A stretch of DNA of 44,131 nt from a bacterium (GCA_021784835.1 JAJYHI010000123.1:1-44131), one strand, 5' to 3'; shown: positions 25,648 to 35,240, counted from the first letter of the stretch. Numbers and translations: made by a program. The notes: generated by a model from the sequence alone, not told the origin.

Positions 25648-28600
25648 ATGTTAAAGGTATTTAAAAATAATGTAATGTTATTTTTAAAAGGATTTATTTA
25701 CCGAATTTTCATATTTGCAATTTTAACTTCGGTATATATGACAGCGATGATATTTAATACTGCTTTTGCGCAAGGTACTCTTATCACAAATAATGCGAAT
25801 ATTTTAATATTTTTAGATACATCAGGCTCTATGATGTGGAATCAGCAGCAAAATTACGGAACTAATGGCCTGTACGATCCTCCGGAAAGCTGGGCGGGAA
25901 GCGGCGCTAGTAATGTATGGGCTCCAGGTTCTAACTCCGTTTTTTCAAAGATTTATAATGCCAAACTTGCGATAGGCGGCGTCGTCAGCAATTTTTCCAG
26001 TATGAATTTTGCCTTTGCGTCATTTCAACAAAATAGCAACTTCGGACAGACGAAATATTGTGTATATTCAGACGATGCAACATTTACAAATCCCTCTTTA
26101 AGTTTAGGAGGGACAGGAACCCCCGATGAATCCGGCGCTTATTTTAACAATAATAATTATCCTTTTGTAAATGTTTATGGAACGGGGCAGTATTGCGGAC
26201 ATCCTACAGGCGAGTTCCAACACAGAGGCGTTACTTACTATTTTGTATCTTATGATTATAAAAACTATATAACGAATGATCCTTCTTTTCCTGGAGTTTC
26301 GAGCCTTAGTCCATGGTATTTATACTTTCCGGTGCAAAGCGGAGGGACATTGGGAACAGGAACTACGAGCGTTGACGTTGCACAGCCTTTTCAAAGCGGA
26401 ACCATAGTAAATAGCGATATTCATAACCTTTTATGGACAAGCGAGATATACGGAAGCAATAGTTTAAACCCGGCAGACACGCCTATTTCAGGGCTTAAAG
26501 CAGGCGGAGGCACGCCTATGTCGGATTCCGTTGCAGATATGTACGATTTTTTTGAGAATTCAATAACAAACAGCAGTTCAAGCAGTTCGGCAAATGAGTG
26601 CTTAAGGTATTTTTCGATAATAGTGACGGACGGAGAGGCAAATATGGGATGCGACTGGAATGCGGACGATATTCCTCCAAACATCAACCAAAACACATCA
26701 TGCTCTAACGGTAATAGTAACGGTATTCCTAGTAATCAAACTCCTTTAGAAGTTTATGATATTTATAATCTCGGTTTAAGTAACACAAAAAATAAAAAAC
26801 CGATAGTAACCTATATGGTCGGTTTTGGCTACAGCCCGACCAATCCTACCAGTTATCTTCAAGAAATGGCAGACGCGGGTGCTGGCATAGACCCTAATGA
26901 ATATTATACCGTATCTAGCGGCGGAGCGACGCCGACGTTAAATTTTGCGGCAAAGCAGGGTACAACGCCGGACACGCTCAATATAGGTTCGAATCCTACT
27001 ACAAACGGCATTATTGTAGGAGACACCGTTTCGGACAACGGCGATACCAGCGTAACCTGCGAAGCCGATAATAACTATAGCATGACGTATAATAGTCCGA
27101 GCGACTGCGCTACCGTAACAAGTATTTACGATAATTCAGGAACTTCTACCACCATAACTCTTTCTAACTCTTTAAATACGTTATCTAACGGCATAACCGT
27201 TTCCGGCACCGTTTACCTTGCTAACAATTATTCGGTTTTAGTGCAGTATCTCACCAATATATTAAAACAAATCCAGTCTCAAACAGAATCTTTCACGTCT
27301 CCGGTAATACATCAGGTTTACGGTTCGAATAACGATGTGTATTACGCTAATTTTACGCCGTCTATGCCTCACCGCTTATGGGGCGAAGGCAATTTATTCG
27401 AATTCGAGCTTAATTCATCCGGCGAGCTTGTCGGTCCAAACGGCGTCGTCGCCGAAACATGTTCGAATCCAAATGATACCATTGCAACTTGTCCTGTAGG
27501 GGATATAGAAGTAAATACCGGCGATTCAATATGGTCGGCGGGAGAGCAATTAACGGGTAATTCAAATAGAAATATTTTAACTTCGGAATTAGATTCGAGC
27601 AACGGGCAGACCTCCCCGCTGGCTTTTAATACGTCAGAATCTTCTGCGTTGGCAACATTAATGGGAACGACTACGGCAAACGCAACAGATAATGTAATCC
27701 CGTTTGTTTTGAATCCTGGCGCAAATCTTGGAAGTCCATATACCGACTGGAAATTAGGAGCGATTTATCATTCCGACCCTGTTTTTATAGGGTCGCCTTC
27801 GGTCTTTCCATATTTTTCGGTTCCATCGTATCAGGCTTTTGCAAATAGTAACAGCGGACGTACTCCTGTTCTTGTAGTCGGAGCAAACGACGGAATGCTG
27901 CATGGATTTAATGCGAATAACGGACAGGAAATTTTTGGTTATATTCCTCCCGATTTGTTGACGGAACTTCCTCAGTGGTATGCCAATTCTTTAAGTTCCT
28001 CTACGCCTTTTTTTGTAGATTCTACGCCTTCCGTTTCCGACGTATATTTCAATAATCTTTTTGTCGTTAACGGAGTTCTTAGCTCTAACAGTGCAAATAG
28101 TTCTAACAGCGCATTTATTAATGACAGCTGGCATACAATCTTAATAGGCGGAGAAAGAAACGGCGGAATGAGTTATTATGCCTTAGGCCTTACAAATCCT
28201 TCAGGCAGTAGTTATCCTGACCCGTTATGGGATTTTTCCGACGCTTACTCTTCTTCCAGCAATCCTGACGGCAATATGGGATATACGTGGTCAAAGCCTG
28301 TAATATCGTATGTATGCCTGCCTTATTCTACTTCCACGAACGGGATTTGCGCAAATAATCCTTTAAATGACCCCGAATATGCTAAAATATATGCGGGGTT
28401 TACAGGCGGCGGCTATTATACTTCTACTTCGACTTCGGCGGGTAATGCTGTTTATGCTCTTTATGCATCGCCAAATCCAGTTAATATTTCTTCTACGACG
28501 ACACCAAATTATGCCTATGAGCAGGTATTATGGAAATTCGACAGTGCAGATGATGCCAATATGAAATATTCGATACCTTCAGCTGTTTCGCCTATTTTTA

Positions 28601-29436
28601 GTCCTAACGGCAGGATTGAAGCCTTTTATGTAGGGGATTTAGGAGGACAGATGTGGGCTTTCGATATTCCAGATTATACTATGCCGTATGCTTCCAGCGG
28701 GAAATCAAACTGGACAGGATGCAGAATTTTTGCTTCCAATTCACCACTTAATATTTTTTATCCGCCGGCGACCACAAATGATGTTTCTAATAATTTTTGG
28801 CTTTTTTTTGGAACCGGCAATAGGGCAGATTTAAATAACACTACAAGTGCAAATACGAATGAACTTATAGGCATAGATACCGGACAAACCACTGTAACCC
28901 CGGTCGGCACATGTCCGTCGGGTGCTCCTTATTCGGAAACTAACCTTTATAATGCAACTAATACAAGCGAAACCGTGACCAAAACAACTACAAATTCAAG
29001 TGGAACTAGTATTACAACAACAAATTTATCTGTAATTTCTAACGTAGATGTCGGATGGGTAATAGATTTGCCCCATACCAATGAAAGAGTCGTATCTTCT
29101 CCTGTAGTTTATGATAATATCGTATATTTTACTACATATGCTCCATCCTCTACATCTTGCGGACCGGGCATGGGTCGGCTTTATGCAGTTTATTATACTA
29201 ACGGGGGAAGCGCAATCGAAAGCAACGGAACTATTTCGGAACCTATAACCGGTTCCGGTTCAACTTCTACTTCATCTACGGAACAATCTATCAACCTTGG
29301 AAAAGGAGTTCCGTCGGCTCCGGTTATATCCGGCAATACTCTTATCGTGACAACTTCCACAGGGAAAGTTATTACGGAGCAGGTTCCAGGTCCTGTTGCC
29401 AACATTACGCCGACATCATGGTTTGGATTGCCGTAA
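25648..29436 (+). CDS. pilY1: PilY1-like tip adhesin with VWA domain and beta-propeller
   Basis: The 1262-residue protein has a signal peptide (cleaved after AFA, about residue 41). A von Willebrand A domain begins ANILIFLDTSGSM, with the MIDAS DxSGS at about residues 57-61. The C-terminal half (about 700-1250) is the PilY1/PilC beta-propeller, marked by VLVVGANDGMLHGFNANNGQEIFGYIPP, HTILIGGERNGG and VGDLGGQMWAFDIPD. Such proteins sit at the pilus tip and govern adhesion, mechanosensing and retraction. AGAAGGAG precedes the ATG. The N-terminal half is rich in Asn, Ser and Thr. Confidence 0.9.
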   Translation: MLKVFKNNVMLFLKGFIYRIFIFAILTSVYMTAMIFNTAFAQGTLITNNANILIFLDTSGSMMWNQQQNYGTNGLYDPPESWAGSGASNVWAPGSNSVFSKIYNAKLAIGGVVSNFSSMNFAFASFQQNSNFGQTKYCVYSDDATFTNPSLSLGGTGTPDESGAYFNNNNYPFVNVYGTGQYCGHPTGEFQHRGVTYYFVSYDYKNYITNDPSFPGVSSLSPWYLYFPVQSGGTLGTGTTSVDVAQPFQSGTIVNSDIHNLLWTSEIYGSNSLNPADTPISGLKAGGGTPMSDSVADMYDFFENSITNSSSSSSANECLRYFSIIVTDGEANMGCDWNADDIPPNINQNTSCSNGNSNGIPSNQTPLEVYDIYNLGLSNTKNKKPIVTYMVGFGYSPTNPTSYLQEMADAGAGIDPNEYYTVSSGGATPTLNFAAKQGTTPDTLNIGSNPTTNGIIVGDTVSDNGDTSVTCEADNNYSMTYNSPSDCATVTSIYDNSGTSTTITLSNSLNTLSNGITVSGTVYLANNYSVLVQYLTNILKQIQSQTESFTSPVIHQVYGSNNDVYYANFTPSMPHRLWGEGNLFEFELNSSGELVGPNGVVAETCSNPNDTIATCPVGDIEVNTGDSIWSAGEQLTGNSNRNILTSELDSSNGQTSPLAFNTSESSALATLMGTTTANATDNVIPFVLNPGANLGSPYTDWKLGAIYHSDPVFIGSPSVFPYFSVPSYQAFANSNSGRTPVLVVGANDGMLHGFNANNGQEIFGYIPPDLLTELPQWYANSLSSSTPFFVDSTPSVSDVYFNNLFVVNGVLSSNSANSSNSAFINDSWHTILIGGERNGGMSYYALGLTNPSGSSYPDPLWDFSDAYSSSSNPDGNMGYTWSKPVISYVCLPYSTSTNGICANNPLNDPEYAKIYAGFTGGGYYTSTSTSAGNAVYALYASPNPVNISSTTTPNYAYEQVLWKFDSADDANMKYSIPSAVSPIFSPNGRIEAFYVGDLGGQMWAFDIPDYTMPYASSGKSNWTGCRIFASNSPLNIFYPPATTNDVSNNFWLFFGTGNRADLNNTTSANTNELIGIDTGQTTVTPVGTCPSGAPYSETNLYNATNTSETVTKTTTNSSGTSITTTNLSVISNVDVGWVIDLPHTNERVVSSPVVYDNIVYFTTYAPSSTSCGPGMGRLYAVYYTNGGSAIESNGTISEPITGSGSTSTSSTEQSINLGKGVPSAPVISGNTLIVTTSTGKVITEQVPGPVANITPTSWFGLP

Positions 29437-29534
29437 ATTTTATTTAAAAGAGTGGAATATTAGAACGTATTCCTTGCTTTTGCAGGAACGGCGGTTTATA
29501 AAGTATAATTTTTAATTAATAAGAAAGGAGTAAG

Positions 29535-29945
29535 ATGATGATATTTGCAAAAAAAAGGTTTTTAATAAGACTATTTGTCATTGCATTTATAACATTAAGT
29601 ATTCCCGCAACCGTTTTAGGCGCTAACCGGTTGTCAATAGAGGTAAAACCAGTATTAACTTTAGTAAGCGGCGGCCCTGCCATAGTTAAACCGGCTAATG
29701 GGACATATTCTTTTGCCGGTACGATTAAAAATATAAGCAGTTCGTCCATAACCCTGTATAATGGAGCAACCTGCATTATTACTGGTTCAACCATATGCAA
29801 AGCCCCTATGTCCGGCGGAAGCATGATGAATATGCAAACCGTTTCCTGCTCGTCTTTTACAAAGGGCGAAACGGTTCAGATTTCAGCCGTTAAGAATACA
29901 AGCGGGGAGCTTGTCGCAACCGAAATTCATGAAGCATTATTCTAA
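29535..29945 (+). CDS. Small secreted protein, DUF5666-like OB-type repeat
   Basis: The 136-residue protein has a signal peptide (about residues 1-30, ending VLGA). The mature part GTIKNISSSSITLYNGATC, then GETVQISAVKNTSGELVATEIHE, follows the pattern I associate with DUF5666 beta-barrel modules, but the match is weak. Five cysteines sit in the mature part (one in GATCII, one in STICKAP, one in VSCSS among them), unusual for this type. AAGGAG precedes two tandem ATGs. It lies 98 bases after pilY1 and may belong to the pilus operon or be separate. Confidence 0.5.
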   Translation: MMIFAKKRFLIRLFVIAFITLSIPATVLGANRLSIEVKPVLTLVSGGPAIVKPANGTYSFAGTIKNISSSSITLYNGATCIITGSTICKAPMSGGSMMNMQTVSCSSFTKGETVQISAVKNTSGELVATEIHEALF

Positions 29946-29968
29946 CAATAAACCTATCTTTAGTACAA

Positions 29969-30763
29969 ATGGAGGGTTATTTAGTTTTTATACGAAAGAG
30001 CATGATAACGGATTTTCTTTTAAGTTTATATTTTTGGGCAGTTATAACCATGCTCACGATGATTTCAGGGATATTAGCCGTTATAGTTTCGTCTTTTAGC
30101 GAAGATACCTCACAGAGTATTGCAAAATTATGGGCAAAAGTCATATTAAAAGCCTGCATGATAAAGGTTGACGTCACCGGCGCCGAAAATATTTCTCCTC
30201 AAAAATCATATATTATTACGCCTAACCATCAGAGTTATTTCGACATATTCGTTTTACTAGCTTCGCTCGATTTAAATTTTAAATTTATTGCAAAAGCATC
30301 GCTTTTTAAAATACCTTTCCTCGGTTGGGCTATGAAAAGACTCGGATATATTGCTATAGACAGGGAAAATTTAAGAAGAGCGCTAAAAAGCGTTAAAAAA
30401 TCTACCGAACTCATTAAAAACAAAACCTCCATACTCATTTTTCCCGAAGGTACAAGGTCTTTGGACGGAAAACTTTTAAGTTTTAAAAAAGGCGGGCTCA
30501 ATATGTTTTTGAAACAGGGCAATCCGACCGTTCTTCCAGTCGTTATTAAAGGTACGGTAAATATTTTAAGGAAAAACAGCCTTACAATCCATCCCGGACA
30601 AAAAGTCGAACTTCATATTTTAAAGCCTATTGAAGCATCCGAAAAGAAAAAGAATTTTACGTCCGGCAAAGAAGACGATATAATCAAAACGATAGAAGAC
30701 GAAATACTAGAGGTCTTGAATAAAAAAGCATCAGATGATAAAATTAACGACGTTGTAAATTAA
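29969..30763 (+). CDS. plsC: 1-acyl-sn-glycerol-3-phosphate acyltransferase
   Basis: PlsC adds the second acyl chain to make phosphatidic acid at the inner membrane. The NHQSYFD motif supplies His87 and Asp92 of the HX4D catalytic pair. FPEGTRS (158-164) binds the glycerol phosphate, and FIAKASLFKIPFLGWAMKRLGYIAIDR is the usual central block. One or two N-terminal membrane helices precede it. Met12 (ATG at 30002) is an alternative start, and neither has a strong ribosome site. It is followed at 34 bases by rnj. Confidence 0.9.
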   Translation: MEGYLVFIRKSMITDFLLSLYFWAVITMLTMISGILAVIVSSFSEDTSQSIAKLWAKVILKACMIKVDVTGAENISPQKSYIITPNHQSYFDIFVLLASLDLNFKFIAKASLFKIPFLGWAMKRLGYIAIDRENLRRALKSVKKSTELIKNKTSILIFPEGTRSLDGKLLSFKKGGLNMFLKQGNPTVLPVVIKGTVNILRKNSLTIHPGQKVELHILKPIEASEKKKNFTSGKEDDIIKTIEDEILEVLNKKASDDKINDVVN

Positions 30764-30797
30764 TTAACTAATAAAAAAAATAAAAATATAAAAATAA

Positions 30798-32468
30798 ATG
30801 CCTAAGTTAAAAGTAATACCTCTCGGCGGACTCGGCGAAATAGGTCTCAATATGATGGTTTACGAGACCGAAAAAGACATTATAATAGTAGATTCCGGAA
30901 TTATGTTTCCGGAGGATTACATGCTGGGAATAGACATGGTAATTCCCGACATAAGATATTTATACGACCCCGAAAAAAAGAAAAAAATTAGAGGAATCGT
31001 TCTTACCCACGGGCACGAAGACCATATAGGCGCCATACCGTATGTGTTAAGGGAGTTTAACATTCCGATATTCGGCACGCCCTTTACTCTTGGAATACTT
31101 GAAGAAAAACTAAAAGAACACGACCTGCCTTTTAAAGTATCTCTTTTCACCGTCAAAACCGGAAATACGATTACTCTCGGCGATTTTGAAATAGAATTTA
31201 TAAGGGTAGCGCATTCTATAATAGACGGAGCAAGCCTTGCAATAAAAACTCCGGTAGGAACCATTATACATACGGGGGATTTTAAATTAGACCAGACGCT
31301 CGAAAAAGATGCCGCAACGGATATTAACAGGCTTGCATATTACGGGGATAGAGGCGTTTTAGCATTATTTTCGGATTCTACCAATATAGAAAAAGAGGGA
31401 TTTACGATATCGGAAAACGATATAAAAAAAACTTTCAGAAATATTTTCAGGGATAACGAAACCAGAATTATAGTAGCTCTTTTTGCCTCCAATATTCACA
31501 GAATTTCGGAACTGCTTTCGCTTGCCGCCGAGTTTAATAAAAAGGTTATATTCAGCGGAAGAAGCCTTATGACGTACACGAAGGTAGCCAGAAAATTGGG
31601 CTATTTAAGCATTCCCGAAGATATTTTAATAGACGAAGAAACTATCGGCTATTACAAGCCGGAAGAACTTTTAATACTGACGACCGGAACGCAAGGCGAA
31701 GCAATGTCTGCGCTGTCCAGAATTTCGGTCGACGACCATAAGTATGTTAAAATTAAGCCTAACGACCTTGTTTTAATGTCTTCTAAGTTTATTCCCGGAA
31801 ACGAAAAAGCTATATCCAAAATAATAAATAATCTTTATAAAAGAGGAGCCGAAGTTTATTACGAAAACATATCGGAGATACATGTATCCGGGCATGCCAG
31901 CAAAGAAGAACTTAAATTTATGATAAATATAGTGAAACCTAAATATTTTATTCCGGTACACGGAGAATTAAAACATCTTTATCAGCATAAAAAACTTGCC
32001 GTAAATTCAGGGATTTCGCCATCGAATGTTTTTGTCCTCGAAAACGGAAACAGTCTTGAATTTAATGAAGGATCTGAATGTATGAGAGGCGCAGATGTTT
32101 ATTCCGGCAGAATTTTCGTGGACGGCAAAGGAATCGGCGACGTCGGCGCACATACTCTTAAAGAGCGGGCGCATCTTTCCGAAAACGGAATGATTATAGT
32201 ACAGCTTGTAGTGGATTCCAAAACGTCCAATATAATTTCCGGTCCTGATATCGTTTCCAAAGGTTTCGTTTTTGAAGACTACTTTAAGGAATTAAACGAA
32301 ATTCTTCATAAATTAGTCATGAACGTTATAGAAGAAAATCAAAAAAGAGAAAAAGAAAACGTCGATTGGGTAAAAGTTAAAGACGATATTAGAAAGGCCT
32401 TGAAAAAATATTTAAATAAAAATATCGACAGGCATCCTTTTATCTTCCCTATGATTACAGAGATTTAA
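30798..32468 (+). CDS. rnj: Ribonuclease J
   Basis: RNase J is a metallo-beta-lactamase/beta-CASP ribonuclease with endo- and 5'-3' exonuclease activity in RNA decay. The zinc motif HGHEDH (71-76), the metal ligand in HTGDFKLDQT, and the beta-CASP motifs (SDSTN, FASNIHR, HVSGHASKEE, PVHGE) are all present in 556 residues, with the usual C-terminal domain. No Shine-Dalgarno is visible; the ATG follows an A-rich leader. Confidence 0.95.
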   Translation: MPKLKVIPLGGLGEIGLNMMVYETEKDIIIVDSGIMFPEDYMLGIDMVIPDIRYLYDPEKKKKIRGIVLTHGHEDHIGAIPYVLREFNIPIFGTPFTLGILEEKLKEHDLPFKVSLFTVKTGNTITLGDFEIEFIRVAHSIIDGASLAIKTPVGTIIHTGDFKLDQTLEKDAATDINRLAYYGDRGVLALFSDSTNIEKEGFTISENDIKKTFRNIFRDNETRIIVALFASNIHRISELLSLAAEFNKKVIFSGRSLMTYTKVARKLGYLSIPEDILIDEETIGYYKPEELLILTTGTQGEAMSALSRISVDDHKYVKIKPNDLVLMSSKFIPGNEKAISKIINNLYKRGAEVYYENISEIHVSGHASKEELKFMINIVKPKYFIPVHGELKHLYQHKKLAVNSGISPSNVFVLENGNSLEFNEGSECMRGADVYSGRIFVDGKGIGDVGAHTLKERAHLSENGMIIVQLVVDSKTSNIISGPDIVSKGFVFEDYFKELNEILHKLVMNVIEENQKREKENVDWVKVKDDIRKALKKYLNKNIDRHPFIFPMITEI

Positions 32469-32500
32469 TTTGTTTCGGATTAAATATTTCCATTTTAATG

Positions 32501-32509
32501 TGGTATAAT
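32501..32509 (+). promoter_or_regulatory. Extended -10 promoter of the 22-codon gene
   Basis: TGGTATAAT is a perfect extended -10 element. Initiation near 32516 gives a 75-base leader that contains a perfect 11-bp AT hairpin (32521-32531 with 32537-32547) and then the Shine-Dalgarno GGAGGTGA. Confidence 0.55.
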
Positions 32510-32590
32510 CTATTTAAAAGTTAATAATTATTAAAGATAATTATTAAATATTCCGTTTAATAAATAGATAACTTACGGAGGTGATAAAAA

Positions 32591-32659
32591 ATGGCATGCG
32601 CATCCAAAAAAGCCGCTTCTACATCTAAAAGCAAACCTGCAAAATCAAAAAGCAAATAA
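32591..32659 (+). CDS. 22-residue lysine/serine/alanine-rich peptide
   Basis: The reading frame MACASKKAASTSKSKPAKSK plus two more residues (Ser-Lys) ends at TAA. The start follows an ideal GGAGGTGA (32577-32584) by six bases, stronger than almost any other site in the window, and a perfect extended -10 promoter lies 80 bases upstream. An intrinsic terminator follows at 32703. The peptide has seven lysines and no acidic residue, like the tails of bacterial histone H1-like or DNA/RNA-binding proteins, but it is far shorter. I do not recognise it. It might instead be a leader peptide, though no gene follows on this strand until 34188. Confidence 0.65.
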   Translation: MACASKKAASTSKSKPAKSKSK

Positions 32660-32702
32660 CATAACTTTTGCGATTTTTGCTTTTAAGCCGTACGGCGGAT
32701 AC

Positions 32703-32751
32703 CGGCAATACGTTTTTATTATATATATGAAAAAATTAAAACGTATTGCCG
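32703..32751. terminator. Terminator after the 22-codon gene
   Basis: CGGCAATACGTTTT (32703-32716) pairs perfectly with 32738-32751 across a 21-base AT loop, and TTTTTATTATT follows. On the other strand it lies just past the stop of the small gene at 32761-33021, so it can end both transcripts. Confidence 0.75.
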
Positions 32752-32760
32752 TTTTTATTA

Positions 32761-33021
32761 TTAATCGTTGTCTTTGCCGTTTTCTTCTTTAGTTACGCTC
32801 TTTTCTGCGTTGGTTCTGCGCTCTTTTGTTTTTGCGATTCTGTCGTCAATTCTTTTGACGAAACCGTTGAAAACTCCTTCGATAGCAAATATAAATTCTT
32901 TATTTGCATTGCCGAGATGCTCTACGACGTCGACCGGAATTCTGTCGTAAATTCCATCGACTATTTTATGCCTGAATTCAGACCTTTTTTCCCAGAAAGA
33001 TTTTTCGTCTTTTGAAAGCAT
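32761..33021 (-). CDS. Small charged protein of unknown function
   Basis: The 86-residue product begins MLSKDEKSFWEKRSEFRHK and is mostly amphipathic helix with a Lys/Glu/Asn-rich tail, with no signal or membrane segment. AAGGAGG four bases before the ATG decides in favour of this strand; the opposite frame has no such site. I do not recognise a family. It faces the 22-codon gene across the shared terminator. Confidence 0.6.
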   Translation of the reverse strand: MLSKDEKSFWEKRSEFRHKIVDGIYDRIPVDVVEHLGNANKEFIFAIEGVFNGFVKRIDDRIAKTKERRTNAEKSVTKEENGKDND

Positions 33022-33137
33022 TTTAACCTCCTTATTTCGATACGTTTAATTATACTTATATAAATATTATAAACCTAATCTGACTAAAATTCAAATTGCA
33101 TAACGGATTATAAAATTAAAATAAAAGGATTTATAAA

Positions 33138-33968
33138 TTAAACGTATTTTTTACCTATTTCGTAACCTAATTTTTCGGAAATCTTATTGCTTGCTTCTAT
33201 GGTCAGCGGAATAAACATATTTTTTAGTTTTTCGGGCGTAGTTCTTATTACCGGAGCGGAAATAGATATTCCGCCTATTATATGGGTGGTATAATCTCTC
33301 AGGGGAGCGCCGATGCAGATAATGCCTTCGTCAAGCTCTTCGTTGTCTATGGCGTAACCTTGAACCTTTACTTTTTCTAATTCTTTGAACAGTTTTTCTT
33401 TATCGGTTATAGTATTTTTAGTAAAAGCTTTAAGTTTTTCGGGTAAAATTTTTTCTATATTTTCTCTCGACTCAAAAGCTATTTGACATTTGCCTATAGC
33501 CGAAGCGTAAACTGGAAGCATATTGCCTACCCTTGATGCTACCCTTAAAACCTGATCTGCTTCTACTATATCGAGATAAATAAGATTTTTTTCCCTTATT
33601 ACCCCTACGTAAGCAGATTCTTTTATTTTATCGACCAATTCTTTCATTACCGGTTTTGCTATGCTCAAAAGTCTAAGGTGATTAATGAACGACTGGCCTA
33701 ACTCTAAGCTTTTAAGACCTAAACGGTAATTTTCGGTGAACGGGTCCTGTTCTATATAGCCCATATATTCTAAAGTAGCAAGGAGCCTGAAAATTTTATT
33801 TTTGTGGAGTTTTAGGATTTTACTCAGTTCGCTTACTCCGAGTTCGGACTTATCTCCTTTAAATGCTTCTAATAAATCTAAAGAGTTTAAAACCGTTTTA
33901 ATGAGATAATTTGTTTTATCCTTTTTTTTGATAGTTTTTTCCATATCCTTTTTATTTTTATTAAGCAT
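33138..33968 (-). CDS. IclR-family transcriptional regulator
   Basis: The 276-residue protein has a winged-helix domain (LGVSELSKILKLHKNKIFRLLATLEYMGYIEQD, about residues 42-76) and the IclR effector domain with GLKSLELG, VASRVGNMLPVYASAIGKC and IICIGAPLRDYTTHIIGGISISAP. An added Lys-rich N-terminus of about 20 residues is visible. AAAGGTG lies before the ATG. IclR members bind small carbon compounds and repress or activate catabolic operons. No target operon adjoins it, though it is divergent from the radical SAM gene. Confidence 0.92.
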   Translation of the reverse strand: MLNKNKKDMEKTIKKKDKTNYLIKTVLNSLDLLEAFKGDKSELGVSELSKILKLHKNKIFRLLATLEYMGYIEQDPFTENYRLGLKSLELGQSFINHLRLLSIAKPVMKELVDKIKESAYVGVIREKNLIYLDIVEADQVLRVASRVGNMLPVYASAIGKCQIAFESRENIEKILPEKLKAFTKNTITDKEKLFKELEKVKVQGYAIDNEELDEGIICIGAPLRDYTTHIIGGISISAPVIRTTPEKLKNMFIPLTIEASNKISEKLGYEIGKKYV

Positions 33969-34130
33969 ATTTGCACCTTTAATCTTTTAACAAATTTTAT
34001 TTTTAAAAATTTAAACTTGAAATTAATTTTACATAAATAAAAAATAAAATGCAATTTTAAAATATATATCTAGGAAATAATTTAAAAATTTGATGTATAA
34101 TTAATATAGGATAATTAGTTTAAGACGCTA

Positions 34131-34139
34131 TGATATAAT
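34131..34139 (+). promoter_or_regulatory. Extended -10 promoter of the radical SAM gene
   Basis: TGATATAAT is a perfect extended -10, with initiation near 34146. The 42-base leader has no Shine-Dalgarno. Confidence 0.45.
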
Positions 34140-34187
34140 AGTAATCGGTTAAAATTAAATTATAAATTAATTGATAATTAATTAAAA

Positions 34188-35240
34188 ATGAACGCTATCA
34201 GGCTTTACCATAAATTGGAATCCGACGATTTTGTGCAATGTCTTATATGCGCCCATAAATGTAAAATTAAAAAAGGCATGACGGGCGTTTGCAAAACAAT
34301 CGCAAACATAGGCGGCGTTCTATACACTATAAATTACGGTATCTTAGTAGCAAAGAGCGTAGACCCGGTAGAAAAAAAACCGCTTTTTCATTTTATGCCG
34401 GGAACGGGTTCTTATTCAATCGCTTCCCCAGGATGCAACTTCAGGTGTTTAGGCTGTCAGAACGCAGACATATCTCAAACATACAGGGACGAAAATTTTG
34501 AGCAGTATCTTGAATATTTTAAAAGCCTGGAAAAAACGCCGCCCGAAGACGTCGTAGAAAATGCATTAAAAGCAAACTGCAAATCGATTTCATACACCTA
34601 TACCGACCCCGCTGTTTTTTTCGATTATAGTTTAGACGTCATGGAGATAGCTCATAAAAAAGGATTAAAAAATATTTTCGTTACCAACGGATATTATACG
34701 GAAGAATCCATAAATGCGGCAAAAGGACTTTTAGATGCCGCAAACGTCGATATTAAATTTTTTAACGATACGAGCTACAGGAGAATATGCGGCGGAAGAC
34801 TTGAGCCGGTGCTTGAATCGGTAAAACTGTTTCATAAAAACGGCGTGCATTTAGAGCTGACTACCCTTTTAATAGACGAATACAATAACAATGATGAAGA
34901 AATTAAAAAAATAGCGGATTTTATAGTTTCGGTAGATAAAAATCTGCCGTGGCATATTTCGCGGTTTTTCCCTTTATACAAGATGCAGGACGGACGCGTA
35001 ACCGAGGAAGAAACGATAATAAATGCCTATAATATCGGTAAGTCGGCAGGATTGAGTTATATTTATGCCGGAAATATACGTTTGAACGGCTATGAAGATA
35101 CGTCCTGTCCTTCCTGCGGAAAACTTTTAATAAAGAGGCAGGGTTATAATATTCTGGAAAATAACGTGATTAAAGCGGCCGACGAAGCGGGCGAAGGAAA
35201 ATGCAAATTCTGCGGATATAAAATTTACGGCGTATTTTAA
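34188..35240 (+). CDS. AmmeMemoRadiSam-type radical SAM enzyme
   Basis: The 350-residue protein has the CNFRCLGC cluster (Cys83, 87, 90) that holds the radical SAM [4Fe-4S] and lies in a PflA-like fold (SYTYTDPAVFFDY, DAANVDIKFF, WHISRFFP). Four N-terminal cysteines (18, 21, 25, 35) and a C-terminal CPSC/CKFC pair suggest additional metal sites. The N-terminal LCxxC region and PLFHFMPGTGSYS are typical of the enzyme from the three-part AmmeMemoRadiSam system, whose chemistry is unknown to me. The usual AMMECR1- and Memo-like partners are not adjacent. Confidence 0.85.
   Translation: MNAIRLYHKLESDDFVQCLICAHKCKIKKGMTGVCKTIANIGGVLYTINYGILVAKSVDPVEKKPLFHFMPGTGSYSIASPGCNFRCLGCQNADISQTYRDENFEQYLEYFKSLEKTPPEDVVENALKANCKSISYTYTDPAVFFDYSLDVMEIAHKKGLKNIFVTNGYYTEESINAAKGLLDAANVDIKFFNDTSYRRICGGRLEPVLESVKLFHKNGVHLELTTLLIDEYNNNDEEIKKIADFIVSVDKNLPWHISRFFPLYKMQDGRVTEEETIINAYNIGKSAGLSYIYAGNIRLNGYEDTSCPSCGKLLIKRQGYNILENNVIKAADEAGEGKCKFCGYKIYGVF

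Noticed and set aside
29464..29492. Terminator hairpin after pilY1
   Set aside because: The TTCCT...AGGAA pairing is short and imperfect and has no T-run.
32746..33015. 89-codon plus-strand frame opposite the 86-residue gene
   Set aside because: It starts inside the terminator stem region without a Shine-Dalgarno, while the minus-strand frame has AAGGAGG.
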